Assembly: GCA_934875675.1 (NCBI GenBank)
Contig: CAKXIK010000047.1
Span: forward strand, 1 to 18,971
Length of the DNA stretch: 18,971 nucleotides
DNA from: an uncultured bacterium
GTDB taxonomy: Bacteria; Bacillota; Clostridia; Oscillospirales; Acutalibacteraceae
Reading direction: 5' to 3'
In this document: positions 1-7,734 of the stretch, piece after piece
How the letters are laid out: the number at the start of each line of letters is the position of its first letter
Position numbering within the stretch: position 1 is the first letter of the stretch
Program-made: the position numbers and the translations under genes
The notes under the pieces: model-generated
Told to the model about the DNA's origin: nothing
The model's input: the letters and a program-made list of their open reading frames with translations, nothing else
Database searches by the model: none

Positions 1-819
1 GGTAGAAACTCCGTTAAATTTTGCGGAATGGGTATGCGCCGGCATTTCGGGAATGGTCAGCGTGTGTGCCGCCTCGCCGCCTGTTGTGCCTGCGGTATAG
101 GTATCACCTGCACCAAGCAAAAAACGATCCTTAAGCCGCTCCCATGTGCCGCCAAAGAGTGTTGCGGGACTGGTGCTGTTGACCGACATGTAGATGCTGC
201 CGACTGGATAAACAATATTAATTAAATCCGATGCAGACGGAAGCCATGTATTTGCACGAGCGCCTACATCCGATGCAGCCAGTGTAATATCGCTGGATAA
301 TGCTTTACCGTTTACCTTGCGCGTAGTTGGCACTGCGCCAGCCTGTGCCGCCGTAACTGCGTGAGGATTATTTTTATTAGCCATGTGGCTTGCCATCGCA
401 GTTGTATCGCTTAATGCAGATTCTAATGCGGTATATTCATCTGTACTCTCCACTGCAGAATCGTAGCTTTCTGCGGCTTCAATTGTAATCCGCAAGCCTT
501 TGATTTTGAGCGTGCCTCCACCGGTCTGCGTTACACGGATTTCCACATCTTTCATTTCTCCCGAAAGCACCGACATTTGCGAAGTCAACGGGATTTCCAC
601 CAAGCCAGCCGTTGCATCCTTAATGGTGCCAGAATTAAAAATTGTCGTGCCGTCCGGCTTTTTGTAATAAATTGCAACCATCTTATCCGAAAGATTGATT
701 GCGGTGCCGTTTCCCGTCAGCGTCACATCCAGAAATCGCGCTGCCGTTTCGCCTTGCACTGCGGAAACACTTACAAAATTGCTTCGCCATGCATCCAGAA
801 TGATATATTTTGTTGTCAA
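1..819 (-). CDS. BppU/collar-type baseplate or receptor-binding protein (partial, 3' end outside window)
   Basis: The first 273 residues are visible; the frame is still open at the left edge. Residues about 1-115 look like the N-terminal domain of phage upper baseplate proteins (BppU): a beta-rich segment with 'ARFLDVTLTGNG' and a 'KPDGTTIFNSG' hairpin. Residues 146-165 hold the 'NPHAVTAAQAGA' linker motif common in phage tail fibres. From about residue 203 comes a tail-collar/gp10-like region ('YPVGSIYMSVN', 'GGTWERLKDRFLLGAG', 'EMPAHTH'), often found at the tip of fibres that touch the host. The start is TTG, directly after the TAA of the upstream tail gene, with GGAGG about 8 bases before it. 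As the last visible gene after the tail spike, a role at the tail tip in host recognition is likely. The role is inferred from family resemblance; the host receptor cannot be read. Confidence 0.75.
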   Translation of the reverse strand, partial: MTTKYIILDAWRSNFVSVSAVQGETAARFLDVTLTGNGTAINLSDKMVAIYYKKPDGTTIFNSGTIKDATAGLVEIPLTSQMSVLSGEMKDVEIRVTQTGGGTLKIKGLRITIEAAESYDSAVESTDEYTALESALSDTTAMASHMANKNNPHAVTAAQAGAVPTTRKVNGKALSSDITLAASDVGARANTWLPSASDLINIVYPVGSIYMSVNSTSPATLFGGTWERLKDRFLLGAGDTYTAGTTGGEAAHTLTIPEMPAHTHSAKFNGVST

Positions 820-2727
820 TTATTTCGCCTCCAAAGCTGCCACTCGCGCGGCAAGATCACGCATGCTTATTTCCGTCCCGTCAGTTTTTAGCGCAATGAT
901 ATCTTTTTTGCAGTCAAATGTTCCATTCATCACGCTTGCCATTTCAGTAAATGTGTCATTTGTTCCATCGTTGTATCTGATTGAAAAATATTGCGCAGAT
1001 GGCCAAAATATAAGCCTAATGGCGGAGCATGTGCCGTATTGCCCTTCTGAATTTTGCGTATATCTAAGATCGCTATATCCAGTAATTGCAGCCCCAAGCG
1101 GTCCGATCGAAAAACTAAGTATCTTTATCTCGTTTCCGTTAGAATCCTTGCTGCATAAAATCATTCCTCGGCTGTACATGTTTTGTTCGTCTGAAATTTT
1201 TCCGATTCTCAAGTACATTTCTTGCCCAGAATAATCTCTTCCAATAAGTTTTGATGCCCCAATTACCCCATTAATCAAATCAAAATACGCATCTGGATTT
1301 ACCGGTGAAACAATCTTTGCCACTTCGATAATTTTTGCTACAATACTTCCATCAGCTGTAATTCCAGCAGACCACGTTTGCCCGCCATCCGTGCTGACCC
1401 CGAACGCATCAATTGTCTTTTTCCAAATCTTTGTGCTGTCTGCAAGTAGCGGTTGATCGTGAAAATAATGTATCACAGAGCCGTCTTCGGAAGTCTCATC
1501 CGTGTGATATCCGCCAAGTGCGTTTGCAAGCATATCGGATATACCTTTTTGCACTTCTGATTCGTTTTTTACATCCTCTTTTGCAGCCTTATCAATCACC
1601 AATTTCTTGATATTATTGATAGCTCGTTCAACATTTTCGTTGATTCCGGAAATCAGTTTTCGCTTTGAATCTCCGAATGTGAGCCTTAAGCTTTTTTCCA
1701 CACCGGAAATGGATTTTTCAGCTTGAATAATTACTTTATCTGCCGTTTTACCGCGCGAAATATCTTTCACGGTGACAACATCGCCCAGCGCATATTCCGC
1801 ACCATATTCTACAATAGAGCCAGCCTCCACAGTATAGCTATCAGCCATAATATAGTTTTCAGCTTCGTGCCGTGCGTAAGTTTCAATTTCGGAAATGCTG
1901 TCAGCCGATACATTCACCTGCACTTCTCTGCGATAAGGGCCCGTCGCTTCGGTTGCACCTTCACGCAGTACTTTTTGCGTGATTGCATCAGCTTCAAGAT
2001 TTCCGTCCGCTTTGGTGGCGTAAAATACATTCTGATAATTTTGTGCGTCTCGCTCACCGGAAAGGCTAATTACATTCCCGCGATTTACAGCAAATACAAC
2101 GCGATTTCTAGCAATCTGATCTTCCGTCTTGTCCACACGTGGAACGATATCAAATACAATTTGGTTGTTCGGGTAATCCGCTTCCACGGAATATCCTACA
2201 TCCGCATTGATACAAATGTTTTCTTCCACATCTGCAAGATTTTCAAGCCGTGCCATATAATTATCCGATTCTAATCCTCTGTGCTGATCGGCGGAAACTA
2301 CCATGCGCGGAATCTTTCGGTTTGGGTCTTCTGGATTGGCAGCATTGTTCGATACATAGTGTTTTAGCACAGTTTCGGTGCTGCCGGATGCAACGTCATA
2401 TCCCTGTGCGCCTGTGTCCTGCGCAGCGGAATACAGTGTAATCCGCTGCTTTAAGTATCCTTTTAAATCCGTTCCCGTAATCGTGGTATCGGTGTCCGTG
2501 GGCTTTGTGCCGACAACCAGAAGCCAATCCCCATCAATCAGCAAAAGAGAATCTTCCGTAATTTTGCTTTCATCCTCATGCCCTGCGCCAATTACCAGCG
2601 TAAAACTTCCTGGCTTTTGCCAGTGCTTTGTGTACTGATAAGAAATCACCGCCGGAATTTCCCCGATTTTGTTTCCATCGAACGTATCAAGATCGGTTTC
2701 CAGCGGCTTAAAGATTTGCACAATCAA
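820..2727 (-). CDS. Tail-associated protein / tail spike (Tal, Gp37-like)
   Basis: 635 residues. The gene follows the distal tail protein, the usual place for the Tal/tail-hub gene of Gram-positive siphophages. The N-terminal half (about 1-340) resembles the siphovirus Gp37-like hub domain ('IPAVISYQYTKHWQKPGSF', 'LLLIDGDWLLVVGT', 'GDVVTVKD'). A helical linker (about 350-390, rich in K/E/N) leads to a C-terminal beta-rich region with 'FGVSTDGGQTWSAGI', and the last 20 residues form a short coiled coil ('RDLAARVAALEAK'), which suggests a trimer. I see no obvious peptidase or lysozyme motif. The start is TTG, 4 bases after the TAA of the preceding gene, with GGGGGTG about 8 bases upstream; a GTG two codons later is the alternative. 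It ends directly before the TTG of the next gene, so the two are probably translated together. Confidence 0.8.
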   Translation of the reverse strand: MIVQIFKPLETDLDTFDGNKIGEIPAVISYQYTKHWQKPGSFTLVIGAGHEDESKITEDSLLLIDGDWLLVVGTKPTDTDTTITGTDLKGYLKQRITLYSAAQDTGAQGYDVASGSTETVLKHYVSNNAANPEDPNRKIPRMVVSADQHRGLESDNYMARLENLADVEENICINADVGYSVEADYPNNQIVFDIVPRVDKTEDQIARNRVVFAVNRGNVISLSGERDAQNYQNVFYATKADGNLEADAITQKVLREGATEATGPYRREVQVNVSADSISEIETYARHEAENYIMADSYTVEAGSIVEYGAEYALGDVVTVKDISRGKTADKVIIQAEKSISGVEKSLRLTFGDSKRKLISGINENVERAINNIKKLVIDKAAKEDVKNESEVQKGISDMLANALGGYHTDETSEDGSVIHYFHDQPLLADSTKIWKKTIDAFGVSTDGGQTWSAGITADGSIVAKIIEVAKIVSPVNPDAYFDLINGVIGASKLIGRDYSGQEMYLRIGKISDEQNMYSRGMILCSKDSNGNEIKILSFSIGPLGAAITGYSDLRYTQNSEGQYGTCSAIRLIFWPSAQYFSIRYNDGTNDTFTEMASVMNGTFDCKKDIIALKTDGTEISMRDLAARVAALEAK

Positions 2728-2731
2728 ATCG

Positions 2732-3514
2732 TTACACCCCCAAGTAAATCTGACGATATTTTATTTTTATCGGCTGCACGCCGTTGCTGGTAAGCGAAAG
2801 TTTGCTTGTACCATGCGGTATGCGCAGATAAGTGCTATTTGATGCCAGTTTGTAATTGGCGAGCGTTCCATCATCAAGTCGGGCTTTGAATTTTTTGGTA
2901 TCCACTGTAAGTTTCGCGCCGTCTGCAAGGCTTTGCGCCATCCGCAAAAACTCTCCGGTAGCCTCATTGAGCAGTTTCACGTCGCTTGCGCTGCCAGTGA
3001 TAATAATTGTGAGCGGCATATCAATCCCAGAAGGATTGTTGATTGCGGCACTTTGTCCTGGTGAAATACTGATTTGCTGCTCAAAGCTGCTTTGCCAGAA
3101 TGGCCAGTCTGCTATAAAATCAAGGGTTAGTGTGTAATACTCACCCGATTTGTGCTCCGGCTGTGTGATTTCTTGCGGATAGCACTCAATTTGATATGAG
3201 CCTGAATCGTTTATATATGTCATCAATCCGAATTGGTGCGGCAGAATCGTTTCCGTCAGTTGTCGCCAAAGTGCATCATATTCTGCCCGGCTCCATCTTC
3301 CGTTTTGCATCCCCTTGATTCCAAGCTTGCACCGGATATCTTTGGCGTTAAATGTGATTCCGGTAGTGGTCTGTCCGTCCTGCCCCGCGTTTTTGGATGT
3401 TGCAACGGTAGTCCCGAGGCTGTTTGCATCGATTTCTTCCAGTGTCAGCGCACCACCAGAAGAATCAAACTCAATGCTTTCTCCGTACATATTGGTATAA
3501 ATTATTTTCTGCAT
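2732..3514 (-). CDS. Distal tail protein (Dit-like)
   Basis: 260 residues from the ATG two bases after the tape-measure stop; G-rich 'GGATGGGG' about 7 bases upstream serves as the ribosome site. A GTG six codons earlier is possible but would overlap the tape-measure gene. The N-terminus 'MQKIIYTNMYGESIEFDSS' and the later 'ITFNAKDIRCKL' and 'YYTLTLDFIADWPFWQ' strand pattern match the Dit family, which forms the hexameric ring joining tail tube and baseplate. The C-terminal half (about 130-260) reads as a galectin-like beta-sandwich ending in 'IKIKYRQIYLGV'. Its place between tape measure and Tal is the canonical one. Family identity is quite sure; no catalytic role is expected. Confidence 0.85.
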   Translation of the reverse strand: MQKIIYTNMYGESIEFDSSGGALTLEEIDANSLGTTVATSKNAGQDGQTTTGITFNAKDIRCKLGIKGMQNGRWSRAEYDALWRQLTETILPHQFGLMTYINDSGSYQIECYPQEITQPEHKSGEYYTLTLDFIADWPFWQSSFEQQISISPGQSAAINNPSGIDMPLTIIITGSASDVKLLNEATGEFLRMAQSLADGAKLTVDTKKFKARLDDGTLANYKLASNSTYLRIPHGTSKLSLTSNGVQPIKIKYRQIYLGV

Positions 3515-3516
3515 CC

Positions 3517-6500
3517 TCACACCCCATCCCACAGCAAATCCCTGACTGCTTTTGCAATTTGCCCTGCAGTCAAGGCTTGATTTACAATGCTCACATTTGC
3601 GCTTTTACTATTATTATTCACAATGCTGGATACTGTTTGTGATCCGGCTTTCAGCGAAGAAAATAAATCGTTTGCATAACTCATAGCAGATTGCAGTTGA
3701 TCAATCATATCATTGCTGTTTGCCACTGCCGCATCATAGCTGGATTGCAAGGATTCTTTTTTGTCGCTCTGTGCGCGTTGCCATGCTGTTTCCACCTGAT
3801 CATCAAGCAGCGATTGCTTTTTCTTTTCCAATTCCATTCGACTGAAATCATCAAGCTGTGCATATTTCAACTGTGCGTTGATTGCATCAATTTCTTTCTG
3901 GATATCAGCATCTTCATTCAGCCGTTTCCGAGCTTCAATTTCCTTATCGATGGCATCAATAGAAGCATCCAACGCCTCTTTCTTTGCATCTTTTTCAGCA
4001 TTGATGGCATCGATTCGATCTTGCACCAGTTTTTTGTACGCTTCATTCGCCTTTTCATAGATTGAGATTTCAGCAGAAGCAGAGGCAGAAGCGGACGATG
4101 ATGAATTTTTAGAGCCCGAAGATGTGCCGGAAGTGCTTACGGTACCAAGCACCGGGCTGCTAAGTTTGATTGCAGATGCACTGGTTCCGGAAAACATTTT
4201 ATCAATGCTACTTAATGCAGATTTTAATGAAGCTAATCTGCGTTCCATTGCTCTTGTAGCTTCGATTCCTGCATTGATTGAAACCGTACTGTTCAAAAAA
4301 GACTCTGCAATTGCGATTTGCTGAACAATATTAGTTCTCGCCTTTGCATAGTTTGCATAGTTACTTAGATCAATACCGTAATTCTTTTTAAATTGATTTA
4401 CCATAGCAGCATTATTTTGCAGTACAGCGTTATAGTAATTCGTGTCGTTTTTCATTTTCGTGCTGACGGTGTTATAGTAATTATTACTGTCGACTTTGTA
4501 GCACTTCGCAAGCTCGTTTACTATTTGTTTTTCGTTTAGCCGCCCTTCAAGATACTTGTTTACAGCATTAGTCATTTGCGGATACTGCTCTGTAATTTTC
4601 TTTAGCGTTGTAATAGAAAGTGTTCCTGTATTGTTTGCTTCTTTTTGTGCCGAATTATAAAGATCAGCGGCCTTCGTAGCAGTTTCATAAGCGGAAATCA
4701 GATCATTTGCGGAATCAGACGCATCATCAAGTGATGTTTTTGTTTCATCAAAAGATTGATTTAGGTTATTTGTAGCAGAAGATGCTCCAGAAGCTTTGCT
4801 TTCGTACTCTGAGATAATTTTTTCGTACTCCGCAAGCAATTCTTTGTTGTCTTTTAATCCTTTTAACTTTGATCCAAATACGTATTCTCCTCCGATTCCC
4901 TTATAAAAATCTAAAAGCCATTCAGGAACAGAATCTTTCATTCCTTCTTCCGTCTGCGCAATTTTTTCGCGTAACGCATCAATATTTCCAATCGCTTCCT
5001 GATATGCAGATTTATAGTTTTCCAACCACGCTTCGCGCCTTAAAGATTCGATATAAGCATCGACAGATGCAGTTAAATCGTTATAGGCGCCAGTTTTTTG
5101 ATTTATGATTTCTACATTATCTCCGAGCGCTTTCTGCAACTCTTCGGAAACTGTTTTTAGTGTTGATTCTTCTTGTGCCGTAAGATTGGCCTTGCTCCGT
5201 AGTTCATCATATAGTTCTACATTCCTGCGAATAACTGAAATTTCATTTTCTTTTTGCTGCACCATTTCATCAGCATTATTTTTCAATTCAGAAAAATGTC
5301 TATTCGCTTCGGTTGAATTTTTAGCAATTATCAAGCATGCGCTCCCTACCGCTGCTAAAGCCGATGCAAGCAACACGTACGGATTTGCATTCGCAACTGC
5401 ATTCATCGCTACTTGTGCTGCCGTTGCGGCTTCCGTGGCTTTCTTAAACCTTTCGACAGCGCCCGCTACAGTAGTAGCTACTTTAAGCGTGACAAGTGTA
5501 GCAGCGCATACTGCAATAGCATCCCTGTATTCATAAGCCACTTTTACTGTTCCGGTGAGAATTTTAACAATCCCGCTAAGCGCATCGCCGATATCCTTCG
5601 CAACAGAATCCAGCGTTCCGTCTTCGCTTGCCTTCTGAATCATATCCATGACTTCCTGCAATGCACCTTTTACTTCTTGAAATGCACCTTCGCCAACATC
5701 CCGCCCAAATTGGTCAAAATTATCTTTCATGGTGGAAAGCATTCCGTTCATAGTTTGGCTTTGCTGCTCCATCATTCCGGCAAACTTCCCGCTTCCTGTT
5801 GTCAGGCTTGTAATGGCATTGTTCAGATCACTGATACCCACACTGCCTTTACTGGTTAATTCCTGCACTTCTGCAGTCGTTTTGCCCATCGTATCAGCCA
5901 GTGTCTGCAGCAGTGGCACACCCGCTTCTGTCATTTGCCGCAGTTCTTCGCCGGAAACCTTGCCTTTTGCAAGCATCTGCCCATAAGCCAACGCAACACG
6001 ATTGAGTTTATCTGCATTCCCTCCCGCCAAATCTCCGAGCTTTTGCATGGTGGAAATCAGATTTTCCGCAGAAACGCCATAGTTCATCAGCAGCTGCCCT
6101 GTACTCACAATATCAGTAAGTTCAAGCGGAGTTTTTGCGGCGAAATTTGTCATGGATTGAATCATGGATTGCGCTTTTTCAGCACTTCCGAGCATTACGG
6201 TGAACGATGTAATATACTGTTCCATATCAGCATTACTGCCAATCAGCCAGTCATAGAGTTTCTTTCCGGTATAACCCATGGCGAGCGCTTTTAATGATGT
6301 AGCCAAACCGGATAGAGAATTTTTCGCCGTATCGGTACTGCTTTTTGTGTCGCGCATTCCGGTATTCATTTTTTTAAGCTCAGCTGTGGCGGCGCTGGTT
6401 TTGATTTTTAAATCCTGTTCCACCGTTTTCATCTGCGCCATTTTGAGCCGTGCTTCTTCAATTCTGGAAGAAAGGTCTTTGTACCGTTTTTTCTGCTCTT

Positions 6501-6708
6501 CCGTAGCTGTGCCAGATTTTATGGCACTATCAAGCGATTTCTGTTCTTTTTCCATCGCTTTCATTTCATCGGAAGTTTCTTTCATCTTTGCCTTATTTTC
6601 GGAGAAAGCTTTATTTAGATCAGTCAGCTCTTTCCGCACCTGAATTGCGCCTGCGGAAAACTCGCTTGCGTCCATGCTTACTTTTGAAAAAAGGTTGCGA
6701 ACTAACAT
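3517..6708 (-). CDS. Tail tape measure protein
   Basis: 1063 residues from the ATG at 6708, chosen because AGGTGATT lies just upstream and the protein then begins 'MLVRNLFSKVSMDASEFS', a normal tape-measure N-terminus. The frame is open 28 codons further up, but that extension would cross the plus-strand cassette promoter. Residues about 25-115 form a charged coiled coil. Residues about 150-345 are a tape-measure core ('AAKTPLELTDIVSTGQLL', 'SGEELRQMTEAGVPLLQTL'). Hydrophobic helices lie at about 395-465. A Ser/Ala-rich linker precedes a second long coiled coil near the C-terminus. It sets tail length and is ejected during DNA entry. At roughly 0.15 nm per residue the tail would be about 160 nm (inference). 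It lies downstream of the tail chaperone, as usual, but is separated from it by a plus-strand insertion. Confidence 0.93.
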   Translation of the reverse strand: MLVRNLFSKVSMDASEFSAGAIQVRKELTDLNKAFSENKAKMKETSDEMKAMEKEQKSLDSAIKSGTATEEQKKRYKDLSSRIEEARLKMAQMKTVEQDLKIKTSAATAELKKMNTGMRDTKSSTDTAKNSLSGLATSLKALAMGYTGKKLYDWLIGSNADMEQYITSFTVMLGSAEKAQSMIQSMTNFAAKTPLELTDIVSTGQLLMNYGVSAENLISTMQKLGDLAGGNADKLNRVALAYGQMLAKGKVSGEELRQMTEAGVPLLQTLADTMGKTTAEVQELTSKGSVGISDLNNAITSLTTGSGKFAGMMEQQSQTMNGMLSTMKDNFDQFGRDVGEGAFQEVKGALQEVMDMIQKASEDGTLDSVAKDIGDALSGIVKILTGTVKVAYEYRDAIAVCAATLVTLKVATTVAGAVERFKKATEAATAAQVAMNAVANANPYVLLASALAAVGSACLIIAKNSTEANRHFSELKNNADEMVQQKENEISVIRRNVELYDELRSKANLTAQEESTLKTVSEELQKALGDNVEIINQKTGAYNDLTASVDAYIESLRREAWLENYKSAYQEAIGNIDALREKIAQTEEGMKDSVPEWLLDFYKGIGGEYVFGSKLKGLKDNKELLAEYEKIISEYESKASGASSATNNLNQSFDETKTSLDDASDSANDLISAYETATKAADLYNSAQKEANNTGTLSITTLKKITEQYPQMTNAVNKYLEGRLNEKQIVNELAKCYKVDSNNYYNTVSTKMKNDTNYYNAVLQNNAAMVNQFKKNYGIDLSNYANYAKARTNIVQQIAIAESFLNSTVSINAGIEATRAMERRLASLKSALSSIDKMFSGTSASAIKLSSPVLGTVSTSGTSSGSKNSSSSASASASAEISIYEKANEAYKKLVQDRIDAINAEKDAKKEALDASIDAIDKEIEARKRLNEDADIQKEIDAINAQLKYAQLDDFSRMELEKKKQSLLDDQVETAWQRAQSDKKESLQSSYDAAVANSNDMIDQLQSAMSYANDLFSSLKAGSQTVSSIVNNNSKSANVSIVNQALTAGQIAKAVRDLLWDGV

Positions 6709-6736
6709 TGTAATCACCTGCTTTATGTGGTAATAT
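6708..6736 (+). promoter_or_regulatory. Putative sigma-70-type promoter of the plus-strand cassette
   Basis: TTGTAA at 6708-6713 (four of six matches to TTGACA), an exact 17-base spacer, then TAATAT at 6731-6736 (four of six matches to TATAAT) preceded by TGG, which gives an extended -10. The start point would fall near 6743, directly before AAAGGAGG at 6743-6750. The -35 box overlaps the tape-measure start codon on the other strand. Seen by eye; not tested. Confidence 0.5.
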
Positions 6737-6757
6737 GTAGAAAAAGGAGGAATATTT

Positions 6758-6826
6758 ATGGAATCATCGACATTAAGAGAAATTGGAAACATAATCGAAA
6801 GGAACGGTCACGAAAATGAAGCCTAA
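6758..6826 (+). CDS. 22-aa ORF, possible leader peptide of the plus-strand cassette
   Basis: A 22-codon ORF (MESSTLREIGNIIERNGHEN..., ending EA) begins 8 bases after a perfect AAAGGAGG, the best ribosome site in the neighbourhood, and a promoter-like sequence lies just before that. Its stop (6824-6826) lies inside the next gene, whose ATG is at 6816, so the two are probably translationally coupled. The peptide is charged and helical-looking, without a membrane segment. It may be a leader that delivers ribosomes to the membrane-protein gene, or a small functional partner. No known family is recognised. The main support for its being real is the ribosome site and spacing, not the protein sequence. 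Confidence 0.45.
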   Translation: MESSTLREIGNIIERNGHENEA

Positions 6827-7133
6827 GACATTAAATATTTTAGGATGTATTATGTTAGCTGTTGGTGTAACTGTGGGAATAATAATATCTGCTACTTTGA
6901 ATGTAGTGTTGGGAATCGGATGCATTGTAGCAGGAATATTAATTTATTTTGACCTGCTATATAAATCTTCCGTTCTTGAAGAATCAAAAAAACAATCTGC
7001 ATTGCTTTATGATATTTACGATATTGCTCGAACCAAAAACAACTTGAAATTTGAAGATAGTGAATATTACAATTCATTAAATGAAAATGAAAAAGTACCC
7101 GAATTTATTTCACAGGGAAAGTTCAAGCGTTAA
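6816..7133 (+). CDS. Two-helix membrane protein, candidate prophage moron
   Basis: 105 residues, on the opposite strand to every other real gene here. Residues about 5-28 and 29-50 are two hydrophobic segments ('LGCIMLAVGVTVGIIISATL', 'VVLGIGCIVAGILIYFDLLY') joined by a very short turn. A polar, charged C-terminal tail (about 51-105) probably lies in the cytoplasm. There is no signal peptidase or lipoprotein motif. GC content over 6841-7130 is about 31% by hand count. The ATG overlaps the end of the 22-aa ORF; AAAGGAA lies about 12 bases upstream. Its TAA overlaps the chaperone stop of the opposite strand in a shared TTAA. Placement, strand and composition fit a moron expressed in the lysogen, such as a superinfection-exclusion factor. 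No family is recognised, so this function is inference. Confidence 0.72.
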   Translation: MKPKTLNILGCIMLAVGVTVGIIISATLNVVLGIGCIVAGILIYFDLLYKSSVLEESKKQSALLYDIYDIARTKNNLKFEDSEYYNSLNENEKVPEFISQGKFKR

Positions 7134-7677
7134 TCGTCAAACTCTTCCACCTCCGGCACCGGCTCTTTTTTGCCAGTAACCGTCAGAAACAAGTCCCAAC
7201 GTTCGCAGATTTCTCTTAATGTACTCGACCAGAACGTTTCTTCCGGGACCTTAACCACATCAACCAACGCGGAGCGCAGACTTTTGTAGTCGATGCCTCC
7301 GCTTTCTTTTTTTTTACATCGCCAACTGGCGGAACTGGCATTGACTGAATCAGCGCCTGCACAATCTGCATTGCAATTTCGCTTGTATCGCTTTCGCTTA
7401 GTGCGTGTCCGAGATCTGCCAGCGTTGGCACAACATCGTCAAACTTGCCTGCATTGATTGCCTCTTTATTCTGATCAAAGTAGCAATCAATCAGCCCCGC
7501 ACGCAGCAGGTGCAGCACATCTTTTGTTGCCATTTCTTCAATGTGCTTACCCATGATATCGTTGATATTATCATAATGCTCTTCCAGATATCTCATTGCA
7601 GTAAGATTGTACCGCAAATAAAGATTCAGCCCACCGATTTCAATCGGCAGTTTAGATTTATCAAGATCTTTCAGCAT
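7130..7677 (-). CDS. Tail assembly chaperone, long frameshift product (GT type)
   Basis: This is the -1 frameshift product of the tail chaperone gene, 182 residues: codons 1-124 of the 0 frame, then 58 codons of the -1 frame starting at GAA (7306-7304) and ending at TAA (7130-7132). The added tail reads 'ESGGIDYKSLRSALVD', then 'PEETFWSSTLREICERWDLF', ending 'VEEFDD'. The 'FW..T..E' pattern is typical of the T part of GT chaperones, whereas the 0-frame tail is basic and low in complexity. In lambda-type tails the long and short products bind the tape measure and bring in tail-tube subunits in a fixed ratio. The extension ends exactly where the convergent plus-strand gene ends. Confidence 0.8.
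7216..7677 (-). CDS. Tail assembly chaperone, short product (G type)
   Basis: 153 residues in the 0 frame from an ATG behind CTGGAGG. It begins 'MLKDLDKSKLPIEIGGLNLY' and has the helical body expected of Gram-positive siphophage chaperones of the gpG class ('LRYNLTAMRYLEEHYDN', 'ALSESDTSEIAMQIVQAL'). It lies between major tail protein and tape measure, as in most siphophages. After the Lys run at residues 122-125 the 0 frame carries on for 28 residues of Arg/Lys-rich sequence that looks non-conserved, consistent with the functional C-terminus being in the -1 frame. The gene sits just behind a terminator hairpin, so it should be expressed far less than the major tail protein. Confidence 0.85.
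   Translation of the reverse strand: MLKDLDKSKLPIEIGGLNLYLRYNLTAMRYLEEHYDNINDIMGKHIEEMATKDVLHLLRAGLIDCYFDQNKEAINAGKFDDVVPTLADLGHALSESDTSEIAMQIVQALIQSMPVPPVGDVKKKKAEASTTKVCAPRWLMWLRSRKKRSGRVH
7269..7315 (-). promoter_or_regulatory. Programmed -1 ribosomal frameshift signal
   Basis: On the minus strand nine A residues (7315-7307) then G sit in the 0 frame as GTA AAA AAA AAG. This gives two overlapping slippery heptamers, A AAA AAA and A AAA AAG, the latter being the dnaX-type site. A hairpin follows: GCGGAG (7302-7297) pairs with CTCCGC (7274-7269), GCA with TGC, and GACT with AGTC around an ACAAA loop, 13 pairs in all with two small bulges. The spacer is 6 bases from the first heptamer and 3 from the second. 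Both slips give the same protein. Confidence 0.85.
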
Positions 7678-7700
7678 GATATTAGCCTCCAGTTATATTC

Positions 7701-7728
7701 AAAATGAAAAGGGCGACCGAAGCCGCCC
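7701..7728 (-). terminator. Intrinsic terminator after major tail protein gene
   Basis: On the minus strand GGGCGGC and GTCGCCC form a 7-bp stem (one G-U pair) closed by a C(UUCG)G tetraloop, followed by TTTTC. It begins 6 bases after the major tail protein stop. It would stop much of the late transcript here, so that tail-tube subunits are made in excess over chaperone and tape measure. It lies before the chaperone ribosome site, so some read-through must occur. Confidence 0.85.
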
Positions 7729-7734
7729 CGGAAA

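Noticed and set aside
1723..2274. 183-codon plus-strand frame inside the tail spike gene
   Set aside because: Fully antisense to a well-supported 635-aa gene, with unremarkable composition and no start signal.
7150..7185. Possible terminator for the plus-strand cassette (CCGGCACCGG followed by T's)
   Set aside because: The stem would have only three pairs; too weak to support.
7307..7315. A9 run in the tail chaperone as a sequencing error
   Set aside because: The downstream hairpin at frameshift spacing and the T-type -1 extension are just what a programmed site in this gene should have, so an error is the weaker explanation.
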